35,712 nucleotides of DNA, taken from contig DASRDS010000040.1 in NCBI GenBank assembly GCA_035652495.1, forward strand, positions 1 to 35,712. Direction: 5' to 3'. Below the pieces are notes generated by a model. It was not told the DNA's origin and searched no databases. It saw only the letters and a list, made by a program, of their open reading frames with translations. Positions 16,860 to 23,649 of the stretch are shown piece after piece (the first letter of the stretch is position 1; each line of letters opens with the position of its first letter). Source of the stretch: DASRDS01 sp035652495 (GTDB lineage: Bacteria; Gemmatimonadota; Gemmatimonadetes; Gemmatimonadales; Gemmatimonadaceae). The position numbers were made by a program, and so were the translations under genes.

Positions 16860-17393
16860 ATGAGCGCGGTGCACGACCTGTTACAGTACACGTCGGTACG
16901 CGATCTCACGTTCGAGGCCGTCGCCAAGAAGGCCAAGGTTGGACGGCCCACTCTCTATCGATGGTGGCCAACGAAGGCCGCCCTCGTCCTCGCGATGTTT
17001 CACGAGCGCATGGCGACCGAGCGCAAACGAGTCGCTACCGGCGACTCAGTTGAAGATGCACTCCGCACCAACATCGCGATCCTGATTCGCGAGTTGAACG
17101 GATTGTTCGGGAAGGTCGTCGCCGAGCTCATCGCCGAGGGTCAGAGTGAGCCCGACATTCTCCGCGACCTGTACGAGCAGCACATGAAATCACGACGCGC
17201 GGCCGCGGTGCGTGACATCGAGCGCGCGAAAGAAGCTGGCGAGTTTCGGGATGATACCGATCCCGAGCTCCTGATCGATGCGATTGTCGGCCCGTTATAC
17301 TCTGGATTGCTCCTTCAGCGTCGGCCGCTGACGAGACGGTATGGGGACGCGCTGATCACCCAGGTCCTGAGCGGAGTGAAGCCCACTCGCTGA
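16860..17393 (+). CDS. TetR-family transcriptional regulator, N-terminus probably longer
   Basis: The helix-turn-helix reads LTFEAVAKKAKVGRPTLYRW followed by WPTKAALV, typical of TetR; the C-terminal ligand domain covers the remaining 120 residues. The ATG at 16860 falls inside the first helix of the DNA-binding domain. The frame stays open upstream and encodes a normal TetR beginning (RKSPKRGRPPAESAESHDAI), but it has no ATG, GTG or TTG. An ACG at 16797 sits five bases after GGAG (16788-16791) and may be the true, non-standard start or a mutated ATG. It is divergent from the HSL esterase with an operator-like palindrome in the gap. Confidence 0.88.
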   Translation: MSAVHDLLQYTSVRDLTFEAVAKKAKVGRPTLYRWWPTKAALVLAMFHERMATERKRVATGDSVEDALRTNIAILIRELNGLFGKVVAELIAEGQSEPDILRDLYEQHMKSRRAAAVRDIERAKEAGEFRDDTDPELLIDAIVGPLYSGLLLQRRPLTRRYGDALITQVLSGVKPTR

Positions 17394-17403
17394 TGATCGG
17401 GTG

Positions 17404-18003
17404 TCAGAACTTGAGCAGTAGCCCGCCGTAGATGGTAAAGCCGGTCTGCGCGGTGTAGTTGAGCCGAAGACCAACGCCGACACGGTCGGACGTGTCCGCG
17501 AGCTTCGAGATCTGCTGCCCCGTGGAGACGGCTTTGGCGATCGCGCTCGCGTCGTTGCTTTTCATCTTGTACCAGGCCAGCGGATTATTCGGCGCCGCGC
17601 TGATGTCGCGGGCCATGCTCTGGAGCCCACTGGCTCCGGACTCGAAGATGCCGGCCAGTTCCGCGGGATACGGCAGCAAGGCCAAGCCGTAGCCGAGCTG
17701 AGCTCCGGCCGACTGCTTCGTGATGCTCGCGTTCGTTCCAAACCGGAAGCCGCGATACACCATGCTCAAATTGACGTCGCCGTTGGACGGATTCACGCCG
17801 AGCGTCGACGTGAGGCCACGACGCACGCTCAGCGAGGCTTCCACGTTCCCGCCGTAGTTGTATGTCAGGCTGGTCGTGAAAGACCCAGGCCGGTACGCAA
17901 TGGCCACCTTGCTGGTATTGGCATCGAGCGCCAGCACCCAGAGCTTCATCTGGAGCTCGGGCGGCAAGGCCTTAAAGGCAATGTCGAAATCTTGGTCGGG
18001 CAT
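17404..18003 (-). CDS. Hypothetical protein (199 aa), beta-rich
   Basis: I do not recognise this protein. It begins MPDQDFDIAFKALPPELQMK without a signal peptide. Beta-strand-like stretches follow (KVAIAYRPGSFTTSLTYNY, VNLSMVYRGFRFGTNASITK), then a helical middle, and it ends GFTIYGGLLLKF. The final aromatic and alternating strands recall an outer-membrane barrel, but no export signal is seen, so a cytoplasmic beta protein is as likely. It converges with TetR (10-bp gap) and follows the SDR gene on the same strand with a 61-bp gap. Confidence 0.65.
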   Translation of the reverse strand: MPDQDFDIAFKALPPELQMKLWVLALDANTSKVAIAYRPGSFTTSLTYNYGGNVEASLSVRRGLTSTLGVNPSNGDVNLSMVYRGFRFGTNASITKQSAGAQLGYGLALLPYPAELAGIFESGASGLQSMARDISAAPNNPLAWYKMKSNDASAIAKAVSTGQQISKLADTSDRVGVGLRLNYTAQTGFTIYGGLLLKF

Positions 18004-18064
18004 CGGTCACTCCCCGGTAGTTCGAGCGTGTGAGACGAACTTATCGTCGGAGGCTCACCAGATT

Positions 18065-19060
18065 TCAGCGCGTGAGCTTCGTCAGAAAATGCCGTGTCTT
18101 TCGCTGCAGGTCGCTCAACCACAGCAGTTGAATCTCGGCGCCAGTCCTCAGGAGCTCGAGTAACGACTCCGGATGCCTCGAGAAGTCGATGTCACTAGCG
18201 CCCCAGTCCGGTCGCCGGCCGTCGGCGTCCGTGAATCCGTATTCACGCCCGAGCTCCCAAGAGCTCAGCAGCTGTCCCGAACGCGCTAAGATCGCCGGGT
18301 CATTGGCCAGCGCGACGACGGCACGGCCCACGAACAACGGGGACTCGGATGCCAGGAAGTTCCGGTCCTTTTTCCCGCCCTCGCGCCAGGTCTCCTCGGT
18401 GACGCCGAATCGCTCCAGCATCGTCTCCGACCTGAGAAATCCGGGGGTCACCGCGACCGCGGCGACATTGTGTGGACGGAGCTCTGCCGCCATGTTCAGC
18501 GCCAACCCTTTGAGCGCGAGCTTGATCGTCTGGGTCACCGGATTGCCTCCGGCGCTGAGCACATCGTTTTCCGTCACCTCCACAATGAGTCCACCACGAT
18601 TGCGGATCATGTAAGGAGCCGCGTGCTTGGCCGTGATGATATGGGACAGGAGCGACTGCCGGAGGGCTGGCTCCGCATTCGTGAGATCCGTCTTCCAAAA
18701 CGCGCACCACTGCGCCATCAGCGGATCTTCGCCGGCGATACTGTTCACGAGGATATCGAGGCGGCCGCGATCGCGATCCACTCGGTCGAAGAGCGCCGCG
18801 ACCTCACCCTCCACGGTGTGATCCACACGAATAGCCACGGCGGACCCACCGGCCGCGCCGATCATATCGGCGGTCTCGTCTATCGTTTCGGGACGATTGT
18901 ATGGAGAGCGGTCGCCACGCACGCTTCGTCCGGTGCAATAGACCATCGCACCAGCTTCCCCGAGCGCCCGTGCGATGCCGCGCCCCGCACCCCGTGTCGC
19001 GCCGGCAACGACAGCGACGGTGCCATCAAGTGATTGAGTGGATCGTCGAGGCTCTGCCAT
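18065..19060 (-). CDS. SDR-family oxidoreductase lacking the usual catalytic Tyr
   Basis: This 331-residue protein has the N-terminal nucleotide motif VAGATRGAGRGIA (residues 18-30) and the structural motif LVNSIAG, so it is a classical-type SDR resembling DHRS1-like proteins. In the catalytic region it reads IVEVTENDVLSAGGNPVTQT followed by IK. Lys180 is present, but position 176, where the YxxxK tyrosine should be, is threonine; the usual serine position also appears to be threonine 163. I recall similar 'GGNPV-QT-K' proteins, so this may be a family feature and not damage. The activity is therefore uncertain. Confidence 0.85.
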   Translation of the reverse strand: MAEPRRSTQSLDGTVAVVAGATRGAGRGIARALGEAGAMVYCTGRSVRGDRSPYNRPETIDETADMIGAAGGSAVAIRVDHTVEGEVAALFDRVDRDRGRLDILVNSIAGEDPLMAQWCAFWKTDLTNAEPALRQSLLSHIITAKHAAPYMIRNRGGLIVEVTENDVLSAGGNPVTQTIKLALKGLALNMAAELRPHNVAAVAVTPGFLRSETMLERFGVTEETWREGGKKDRNFLASESPLFVGRAVVALANDPAILARSGQLLSSWELGREYGFTDADGRRPDWGASDIDFSRHPESLLELLRTGAEIQLLWLSDLQRKTRHFLTKLTR

Positions 19061-19122
19061 CGAACCACCCTCCGGTTCAACGCCAATTTAGGCTGTCATG
19101 AAATGCCCGTCAGGCTTACTCT

Positions 19123-19175
19123 GGGGTTTGACTACGCGACAAGTTGGCGACACGTCGATACCGCCAGCAATGGCC
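19123..19175 (+). repeat. Dispersed repeat R, copy 1
   Basis: This 53-bp segment matches 21284-21337 at about 45 of 54 positions, with one single-base gap. The shared core begins TTTGACTACGC and includes ACAAGTT and CGCCAGC. It lies 50 bp before the frameshifted lipoprotein gene. Flanking sequence is not shared. Confidence 0.7.
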
Positions 19176-19225
19176 GGGGCGAACCTTCGTGCCGAGGCAA
19201 AAGAAACCGCGAAACTCGGGTCTCT

Positions 19226-19892
19226 ATGCGATTCCCATGCTTCTGGTTTGCGATCGTCACCATGGCCTGCGGTCACTCGATAGAGCCGAACGCCAAGCCC
19301 AGGACCACGTTCGTCCAGCATCTCGATAGCTTGGCAACGCAGGAGTGCGCCGCCACAGCAAAGTACGCGGCCTTGCGATGCCGGATCCTTCGCCTCGCGG
19401 AGGCCGCGCCAGCGGCGGGCGTCGCGCCCGCTCCCACCACGGTGCGGTACAAGGGAACAGCGCAAACATGGCTCGCCTCGGTCCTCGACTCGAATGAGAT
19501 CGCGAATGGCGACAGCCTGATCCTGAACGTCTACAACGTCATTGCTTACAGCGACAGCAATCTCTCAGTCGCGTACTACGGGCGATTCCAGCTCCTGGCC
19601 GATGACTCGACCTACACCCTGAGGGCGGTCATTGCATATGGCGACACGAATGTGAGTGCGGGCCTTGCCGGGTGGCCCCGCTTATGTTGACCCCACGTTG
19701 GACGTGCAAACCGAGGCATTGACTGGGCCGTGCGCGATCGTTGCTAATTTGAACACTGAGGATTCGTCGTTCGGCGGGTTCCCAGACTGCCAAGCAGGCA
19801 CGTCAACCGTGGTACTTCACAACCTCGGGGGAGTCTCGTTCGTGATTCCAAAGCAAATAATCCCGATGGTGCGGATCGTGAAGAACTTCTAG
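19226..19892 (+). pseudogene. Frameshifted small lipoprotein gene
   Basis: An ATG at 19226 opens a signal peptide with lipobox TMAC (MRFPCFWFAIVTMAC). The frame continues through SLILNVYNVIAYSDSN and YTLRAVIAYGDTNVS, then ends at 19690 after GLAGWPRLC. The +1 frame, open from about 19655, continues sensibly as GGPAYVDPTLDVQTEALTGP, then NTEDSSFGGFPDC, and ends IPMVRIVKNF at 19892. The join lies near 19655-19685. The gene is either broken by an indel or carries a sequencing error. The intact product would be about 220 residues, exported and lipid-anchored; no domain is recognised. Confidence 0.65.
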
Positions 19893-19944
19893 TCTCAACG
19901 CACAGACTGCCGCACCAAAGAGCAACCGACTGCGCCGTCATGGT

Positions 19945-20127
19945 TCAGCATCTCGGCGATCGTACGGCTCGATCGAACTCGCCGACCGTCTCGCACTGTG
20001 AGACTTCGCTCAGTGCGTCCCGCCGCGTGAGGCGCGAGGAGCCGTGGAGTTGCCCAGCCATGCCGCCAATCACAACGAAGCGAATCCTGGCTGCATCCAG
20101 ACCTCGCAGGATGCCGAGGAGACTCAC
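19945..20127 (-). pseudogene. Truncated nucleotidyltransferase (MNT/DUF6036-like)
   Basis: The frame starts GTG at 20127 in a GTGA overlap with the stop of the upstream gene. Its first 36 residues match the start of a nucleotidyltransferase: LDAARIRFVVIGGMAGQLHG followed by SSRLT. The family then has an Asp-x-Asp metal site, but here the sequence changes to unrelated residues and stops at residue 60, losing the catalytic centre. It is a remnant of the nucleotidyltransferase half of a two-gene unit, possibly toxin-antitoxin-like. Confidence 0.65.
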
Positions 20128-20351
20128 TGCTTGCGACGCATCTTCGCTAACGTAGCGAGCATTTCATCGTTGCGCTTTACACGCTCGAGTGGTGTTCGCA
20201 GCATCGATTCTTTAAGGAGTCCGATATCGATGCCGTAGGCGCGCGCCGTCGCGATCGCAGGGGTCTCCGTTATTCGGAACGCCGCCATTGCGGTGCGGAC
20301 GCGAGCGAACGAATCAAACGCCGCATCAGGCATTCGGTCTCCTTGGGCCAT
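20124..20351 (-). CDS. Small protein paired with the nucleotidyltransferase remnant
   Basis: About 75 residues, from ATG at 20351 or TTG at 20360. The C-terminal half, ARAYGIDIGLLKESMLRTPL then ERVKRNDEMLATLAKMRR, matches the pattern of small proteins commonly encoded directly before DUF6036-type nucleotidyltransferases. The N-terminal part (RMPDAAFDSFARVRTAMAA) is helical. It may be the partner (antitoxin-like) of the enzyme. Because the enzyme is truncated, this gene may itself be without function. Its stop overlaps the remnant's GTG start. Confidence 0.55.
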   Translation of the reverse strand: MAQGDRMPDAAFDSFARVRTAMAAFRITETPAIATARAYGIDIGLLKESMLRTPLERVKRNDEMLATLAKMRRKQ

Positions 20352-20434
20352 GCCGCCCAAAGCTTCAGCTGCATCTCTTCCATAAACTTTGTGTCCAAGG
20401 TAGTGAGATGCAATCTCAGCCGCCGCTGTAAGTT

Positions 20435-20449
20435 GTTACTATAAGTAAC
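20435..20449. promoter_or_regulatory. 15-bp palindrome before the small-partner gene and tRNA fragment
   Basis: GTTACT-ATA-AGTAAC is a perfect inverted repeat in an AT-richer stretch, 84 bp upstream of the minus-strand ATG at 20351 and 4 bp before the tRNA fragment. It could be an operator for the two-gene unit. Evidence is limited to the palindrome and its place. Confidence 0.4.
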
Positions 20450-20452
20450 TCT

Positions 20453-20490
20453 GCCCCCTAGCTCAGGTGGATAGAGCAGCGGTTTCCTAA
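20453..20490 (+). pseudogene. 5' half of tRNA-Arg(CCT), broken at the anticodon loop
   Basis: These 38 bases match the first 39 bases of the intact tRNA at 21381 except for one missing G in the acceptor stem. The match ends at the last bases of the anticodon loop (TTCCTAA) and then stops abruptly. No 3' half follows, so it cannot fold as a tRNA. It may be a recombination or integration scar. Confidence 0.85.
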
Positions 20491-20510
20491 TGAGTTGAGT
20501 GGGTATACAG

Positions 20511-20562
20511 GAGCGCCCAGGAGCGGACAGTTCCCCGTCGGGATGTCCACTCTTGGGCGCTC
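20511..20562 (+). repeat. Hairpin repeat H, copy A
   Basis: Arms 20511-20529 and 20544-20562 pair over 19 positions with one G-U and one C-A pair, around a 14-base loop. A second copy lies at 22627-22679. The gap 20361-20646 holds only this, the tRNA fragment and the palindrome; no gene is seen in it. Confidence 0.75.
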
Positions 20563-20646
20563 GTGTCTTCTCATGTCCGTCTGCGTTCGGTGCGACAGGA
20601 GGCGCGACAGCCTACAGCGCGCCCCTGGAAAAGTCGATGGCGATCC

Positions 20647-21156
20647 TCAGCCCGTCGTGATGTAGATCGTCTCTGTCGGCGGCTGCGTTTGCTGAGGATT
20701 GTGGCCCGTGATCACGCAGGTCGATACCGAGTAGGTGACGGTGCCTGCCGCCGGCCAATACACCGGATTCGACGTCGCCCCCGCCTCGATCGTCGCGACC
20801 GGCGTATTGCCGTCCGACACATTGAATATCGTGAGCGATGAGCCGGAGTTGTTGAACCAGGTCACGTCCTCGCCCGCGGACGCCGACGCCGGATTCGGGC
20901 TGACCGTCGGGCACGTCAGGGTGTCCGTGTAATACGTCAGCGTGCACTGTGGCCTCACGGAGCCCAGTAGCCCCGGACGCAACACCTGAGTGGTGCAGAC
21001 GCTCTGTTCTGTCGTGTCGACAGTCATCGTCGGCGGCCCGATCGTGATTTGCACGCTCGGCTTTTGATTGTTCGACGGCGAGGTCGAAGACGAGCAGCTC
21101 ACAACGACCAGCGCAATCGCTGCCGCACTGACGATTCCCGTAAGGTGTGGCTTCAT
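20647..21156 (-). CDS. Lipoprotein with Ig/cupredoxin-like beta domain
   Basis: This 169-residue exported lipoprotein begins MKPHLTGIVSAAAIALVVVS and has its lipobox cysteine next (VVSC). The mature part has a Ser/Thr linker, four cysteines before the last domain and one within it, and a beta-sandwich-like domain (SASAGEDVTWFNNSGSSLTI, ATIEAGATSNPVYWPAAGTV). The pattern 'AGEDVTWFNNS' recalls cupredoxins, but the copper-binding Cys-His-Met cluster is absent. Function is unknown. The ATG at 21156 has GGGA about eight bases upstream. The gene lies between the broken and the intact tRNA-Arg copies, so it may have arrived with the segment that separates them. Confidence 0.75.
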   Translation of the reverse strand: MKPHLTGIVSAAAIALVVVSCSSSTSPSNNQKPSVQITIGPPTMTVDTTEQSVCTTQVLRPGLLGSVRPQCTLTYYTDTLTCPTVSPNPASASAGEDVTWFNNSGSSLTIFNVSDGNTPVATIEAGATSNPVYWPAAGTVTYSVSTCVITGHNPQQTQPPTETIYITTG

Positions 21157-21283
21157 GGCGTGATCCCGGCGATGGAGGACTGGTGCGGTATCCTGGCAAA
21201 TCGACGCGGCAGTGCTGTCGAAGTCACAGTTGTGACGCGCATCACTCGCACCAGCCCACTGCCAAGTTCCACGTCCGCGCCGA

Positions 21284-21337
21284 GGGCTTTGACTACGCAA
21301 CAAGTTTGCGGCAAGTCGACAGCGCCAGCGATAGGCC
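21284..21337 (+). repeat. Dispersed repeat R, copy 2
   Basis: Second copy of the repeat at 19123-19175, in the same orientation. Within this copy GACT-a-CGCAA and TTGCG-gca-AGTC can pair into a short two-part stem. It lies 43 bp before the intact tRNA-Arg. The rest of the gap 21157-21380 shows nothing recognisable. Confidence 0.7.
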
Positions 21338-21380
21338 ACGTGCTGCGTAAGCCACGATCTCGCAGTAGCTTTCCGCTTTC

Positions 21381-21454
21381 GCCCCCGTAGCTCAGGTGGA
21401 TAGAGCAGCGGTTTCCTAAACCGTTGGCCGGGTGTTCGAGTCACCCCGGGGGCG
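21381..21454 (+). tRNA. tRNA-Arg(CCT)
   Basis: The acceptor stem GCCCCCG (21381-21387) pairs with CGGGGGC (21447-21453). The D arm is TAGCTCAGGTGGATAGAGC. The anticodon stem GCGGT/ACCGT encloses TTCCTAA with anticodon CCT at 21415-21417. The T stem GGGTG/CACCC encloses TTCGAGT. The variable loop is five bases, the discriminator is G, and CCA is not encoded. All arms pair, with one G-U in the anticodon stem, so it should be functional. The antisense strand carries the end of a membrane-protein gene. Confidence 0.95.
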
Positions 21455-21871
21455 CTTTGGCAACGGTGGCCCAGAGCGATGTGGAGGCCGATCTCCGGCG
21501 CGTGGGTTTGCTGGTTGGCGCCGGCGGAAGATACGGTAGATCGCATAGACCACGAGGGCGCCAGCACCCGCGAAAAGGGTGCCCGTTAGGATCCTGCGAC
21601 CGTCTGGCGCCCAGAGGGCGCCGCCGATGAGCCCGATAAGCATGACGGCAAGGAACGGCGCGGACCACGGGTCCATTTCGAGCAGGCGGCGATTCGGCTT
21701 GCCGGCGTTCTGCATGGCAAGCATCAGCGCGCAACCGCCCCACGCGAAGAACAAGAAGATCTGGAGGCGCATGTCGGTCCACCGCCCCGACCTTATCAGG
21801 CCAATACCTCCCGACATGTAGAATCCGAACCGCAAAGCGATCGGAAGGCTTTTCAGCAATCGACGTCGCAC
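21416..21871 (-). CDS. Hypothetical four-helix membrane protein ending antisense in tRNA-Arg
   Basis: The 151-residue product starts GTG at 21871 with GGAGG five bases upstream. It has about four membrane segments: LPIALRFGFYMSGGIGLI, LQIFLFFAWGGCALMLAMQ, APFLAVMLIGLIGGALWA and TGTLFAGAGALVVYAIYRIF. No family is recognised. The last ten residues, RGDSNTRPTV, are what a tRNA gene gives when translated in antisense, so the natural 3' end was probably lost and replaced. The stop codon lies in the tRNA anticodon region. Confidence 0.65.
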   Translation of the reverse strand: MRRRLLKSLPIALRFGFYMSGGIGLIRSGRWTDMRLQIFLFFAWGGCALMLAMQNAGKPNRRLLEMDPWSAPFLAVMLIGLIGGALWAPDGRRILTGTLFAGAGALVVYAIYRIFRRRQPANPRAGDRPPHRSGPPLPKRPRGDSNTRPTV

Positions 21872-22025
21872 GGCGACCTCCGCGCGAAAAAGACGTCGCG
21901 GTGCGCGCCGGAGTCACGCGAGGGGTCGCCTCGCACGCTGTTGCGGGACATGTGTTCGACAGCATCGTCCCGATCCGGCCTGCGGTCCCGCGACCGGAGA
22001 TCGACACACTCGCAAGGGGGAAAAA

Positions 22026-22601
22026 ATGCACCGCACTTGCGCAGCCGCTGGGACGACTATCGTCCTGGTGTGTATCGTGTCATTCAGTTGGGCCTGTGAT
22101 GGCTCGAATCGCACCACCGGCCCGACCGCCGCGCTGCAGAAGAGCGTCAACGCCAGCGGAACGTCCCGTCTCGTCAACATGCACGACGCATGCGACTCGG
22201 CGACATTCAACGCCGCGGTGGGACCGGGCACATGCGATCGGCCTGGTGGGGTCCCGTTCCCCGAGTTCGTCGCACAGTTGACCGCGCATCAAAGCGCCGG
22301 GGCGTGGCACAATGCGCCAGCGCGGATGAGCGCCAAGGTTGGTGACGTGCTCATCGGGGTGAATCGTGGCGGTGAGACGCACACGTTCACGAAGGTAGCC
22401 GCGTTCGGTGGCGGGATCGTGCCGTTCCTCAACGCGCTGGCGGGAACGCCGAATGTCGCGCCGGAGTGCACCACACTCGCGCCCCCCGAGTTCCTCGCGC
22501 CTGGCGGCGCTGACCGCGAGGACCCGTTGACTGCGGGGACCACTCTGTTCCAGTGCTGCATCCATCCGTGGATGCGCACGACAGTGCACGCCGGGTCGTA
22601 G
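22026..22601 (+). CDS. Cupredoxin-like lipoprotein
   Basis: This 191-residue exported protein has a signal peptide ending SWAC (Cys24), so it is probably lipid-anchored. The mature domain carries a type-1 copper pattern: His119 in GGETHTFTKV, then FQCCIHPWM with Cys177 or Cys178, His180 and Met183. HDACDSATFNAAVGPGTC and APECTT may form disulfides. Such proteins carry electrons in the periplasm; the partner is unknown. The ATG at 22026 follows AAGGGGG. The hairpin repeat H copy B starts 25 bp after its stop and could shape its mRNA end. Confidence 0.82.
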   Translation: MHRTCAAAGTTIVLVCIVSFSWACDGSNRTTGPTAALQKSVNASGTSRLVNMHDACDSATFNAAVGPGTCDRPGGVPFPEFVAQLTAHQSAGAWHNAPARMSAKVGDVLIGVNRGGETHTFTKVAAFGGGIVPFLNALAGTPNVAPECTTLAPPEFLAPGGADREDPLTAGTTLFQCCIHPWMRTTVHAGS

Positions 22602-22626
22602 CCGGTCGCGAACTGGTCGCGCCTGG

Positions 22627-22679
22627 GGCATCCAGGAGTGGACATCCCCAGACGAAGGACTGTCTGCTCCTGGGTGCTC
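22627..22679 (+). repeat. Hairpin repeat H, copy B
   Basis: Arms 22627-22644 and 22661-22679 pair over 18 positions, with every non-Watson-Crick pair being G-U on the plus strand. The right arm plus 3' flank matches copy A except for four transitions. There is no T-run after it, so it is not a standard intrinsic terminator. Confidence 0.75.
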
Positions 22680-22768
22680 GTGTACTACATTCTTGGCGAA
22701 GGTCGCGAGGAGCGATCAGCGAGGCGACGAGTGGTGACGACGCCCGCGACGCGTGGGTCAGGGTGAGC

Positions 22769-23563
22769 TTAGTTCAACCAACGCAGCCGAGAACGGTGCG
22801 TCGGATCCATCACGACCCACTCCGGCGTGCCGCGTAAGGCGCCGATCGCGCTCAGCGTCGAGCCGGAACGGTCGACGAGCGGTTGGAGTTCGTGCTCGAG
22901 GATTGCGTCATCCTTCACCACACCGAGCCAGACGAGGTAGGGACCGTCAGTGCGGATCGGGAGCTGGGGGAAGTTATTCTTCACATCGAGCGTCGCGAGC
23001 ACGCCGGCTTCGCGGACGCCGGCCACCGCGCGGTAGCGCGCGAACGTCGATTCGGCCGCGCGCGCGAACGCGTCGACCTGTCCGGCCGCGACCGGGAAGA
23101 TCTGCGCGACGACGATGCCATGGGCACCGGTGGGCTCGGTGACCGGGTCGATCGCGGGGAGCACCGACGGCTGCCGATCGGGCGCGAGGGGCTGGAGGAG
23201 CAGCACGTTGTCGCTGTCGAACAGCAGGTCGTTCGCCGACTTCGCGTGCTCGCGCCATACCGGCCCATAGTAGAACGCCGCGTTCACGATCGCGCGATCG
23301 TCCAGCGTATGGAATCCGCGAAGCCACGTGAAGCCGCGCGGGTTCTTCCGTTCTAGGAACTGCCCCACGGCGACGGCGCCGAGTTGCTGGAAGGCCTCGG
23401 GGAAGTAGGTATCGAAGTAGAGCGCGAAGCGATCGCGGCTGCCCTCCGTGACCGTATAGCGACGGAACTCGAAGACCGTGAAGTCATGTGGAACCGTGCG
23501 GGGAATCGTGCTCTGCGCTCCCGCGATCGCGCTCCAGGCGAGGGATAGCCATGCTGCTCTCAT
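22769..23563 (-). CDS. Secreted NIPSNAP-domain protein
   Basis: The product is 264 residues from the ATG at 23563, which opens a signal peptide (MRAAWLSLAWSAIAGAQ). The mature part holds two alpha-beta-barrel (dimeric ferredoxin-like) repeats. The first begins FTVFEFRRYTVTEGSRDRFA with FLERKNPRGFTWLRGF, the NIPSNAP signature; the second includes GIVVAQIFPVAAGQVDAFAR. NIPSNAP proteins bind small molecules or act with unknown substrates. The export signal suggests a periplasmic role. It stands alone; its neighbour upstream on the same strand is an NmrA-like gene 86 bp away. Confidence 0.85.
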   Translation of the reverse strand: MRAAWLSLAWSAIAGAQSTIPRTVPHDFTVFEFRRYTVTEGSRDRFALYFDTYFPEAFQQLGAVAVGQFLERKNPRGFTWLRGFHTLDDRAIVNAAFYYGPVWREHAKSANDLLFDSDNVLLLQPLAPDRQPSVLPAIDPVTEPTGAHGIVVAQIFPVAAGQVDAFARAAESTFARYRAVAGVREAGVLATLDVKNNFPQLPIRTDGPYLVWLGVVKDDAILEHELQPLVDRSGSTLSAIGALRGTPEWVVMDPTHRSRLRWLN

Positions 23564-23649
23564 GCGCGCAACGATAATGCTGGCGTTGTCGCGTACAATC
23601 ACCACAATAACACCGCGACAACGATGCCTGCATGACCAGGCGGCGCATC

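Noticed and set aside
20511..22679. Integron attC sites for the hairpin repeats
   Set aside because: The hairpins lack GTTRRRY/RYYYAAC boxes and the extrahelical bases of attC, and no integron integrase is present.
22627..22679. Intrinsic terminator after the cupredoxin gene
   Set aside because: The stem is strong but no T-run follows, and a second copy after a broken tRNA has no gene to end.
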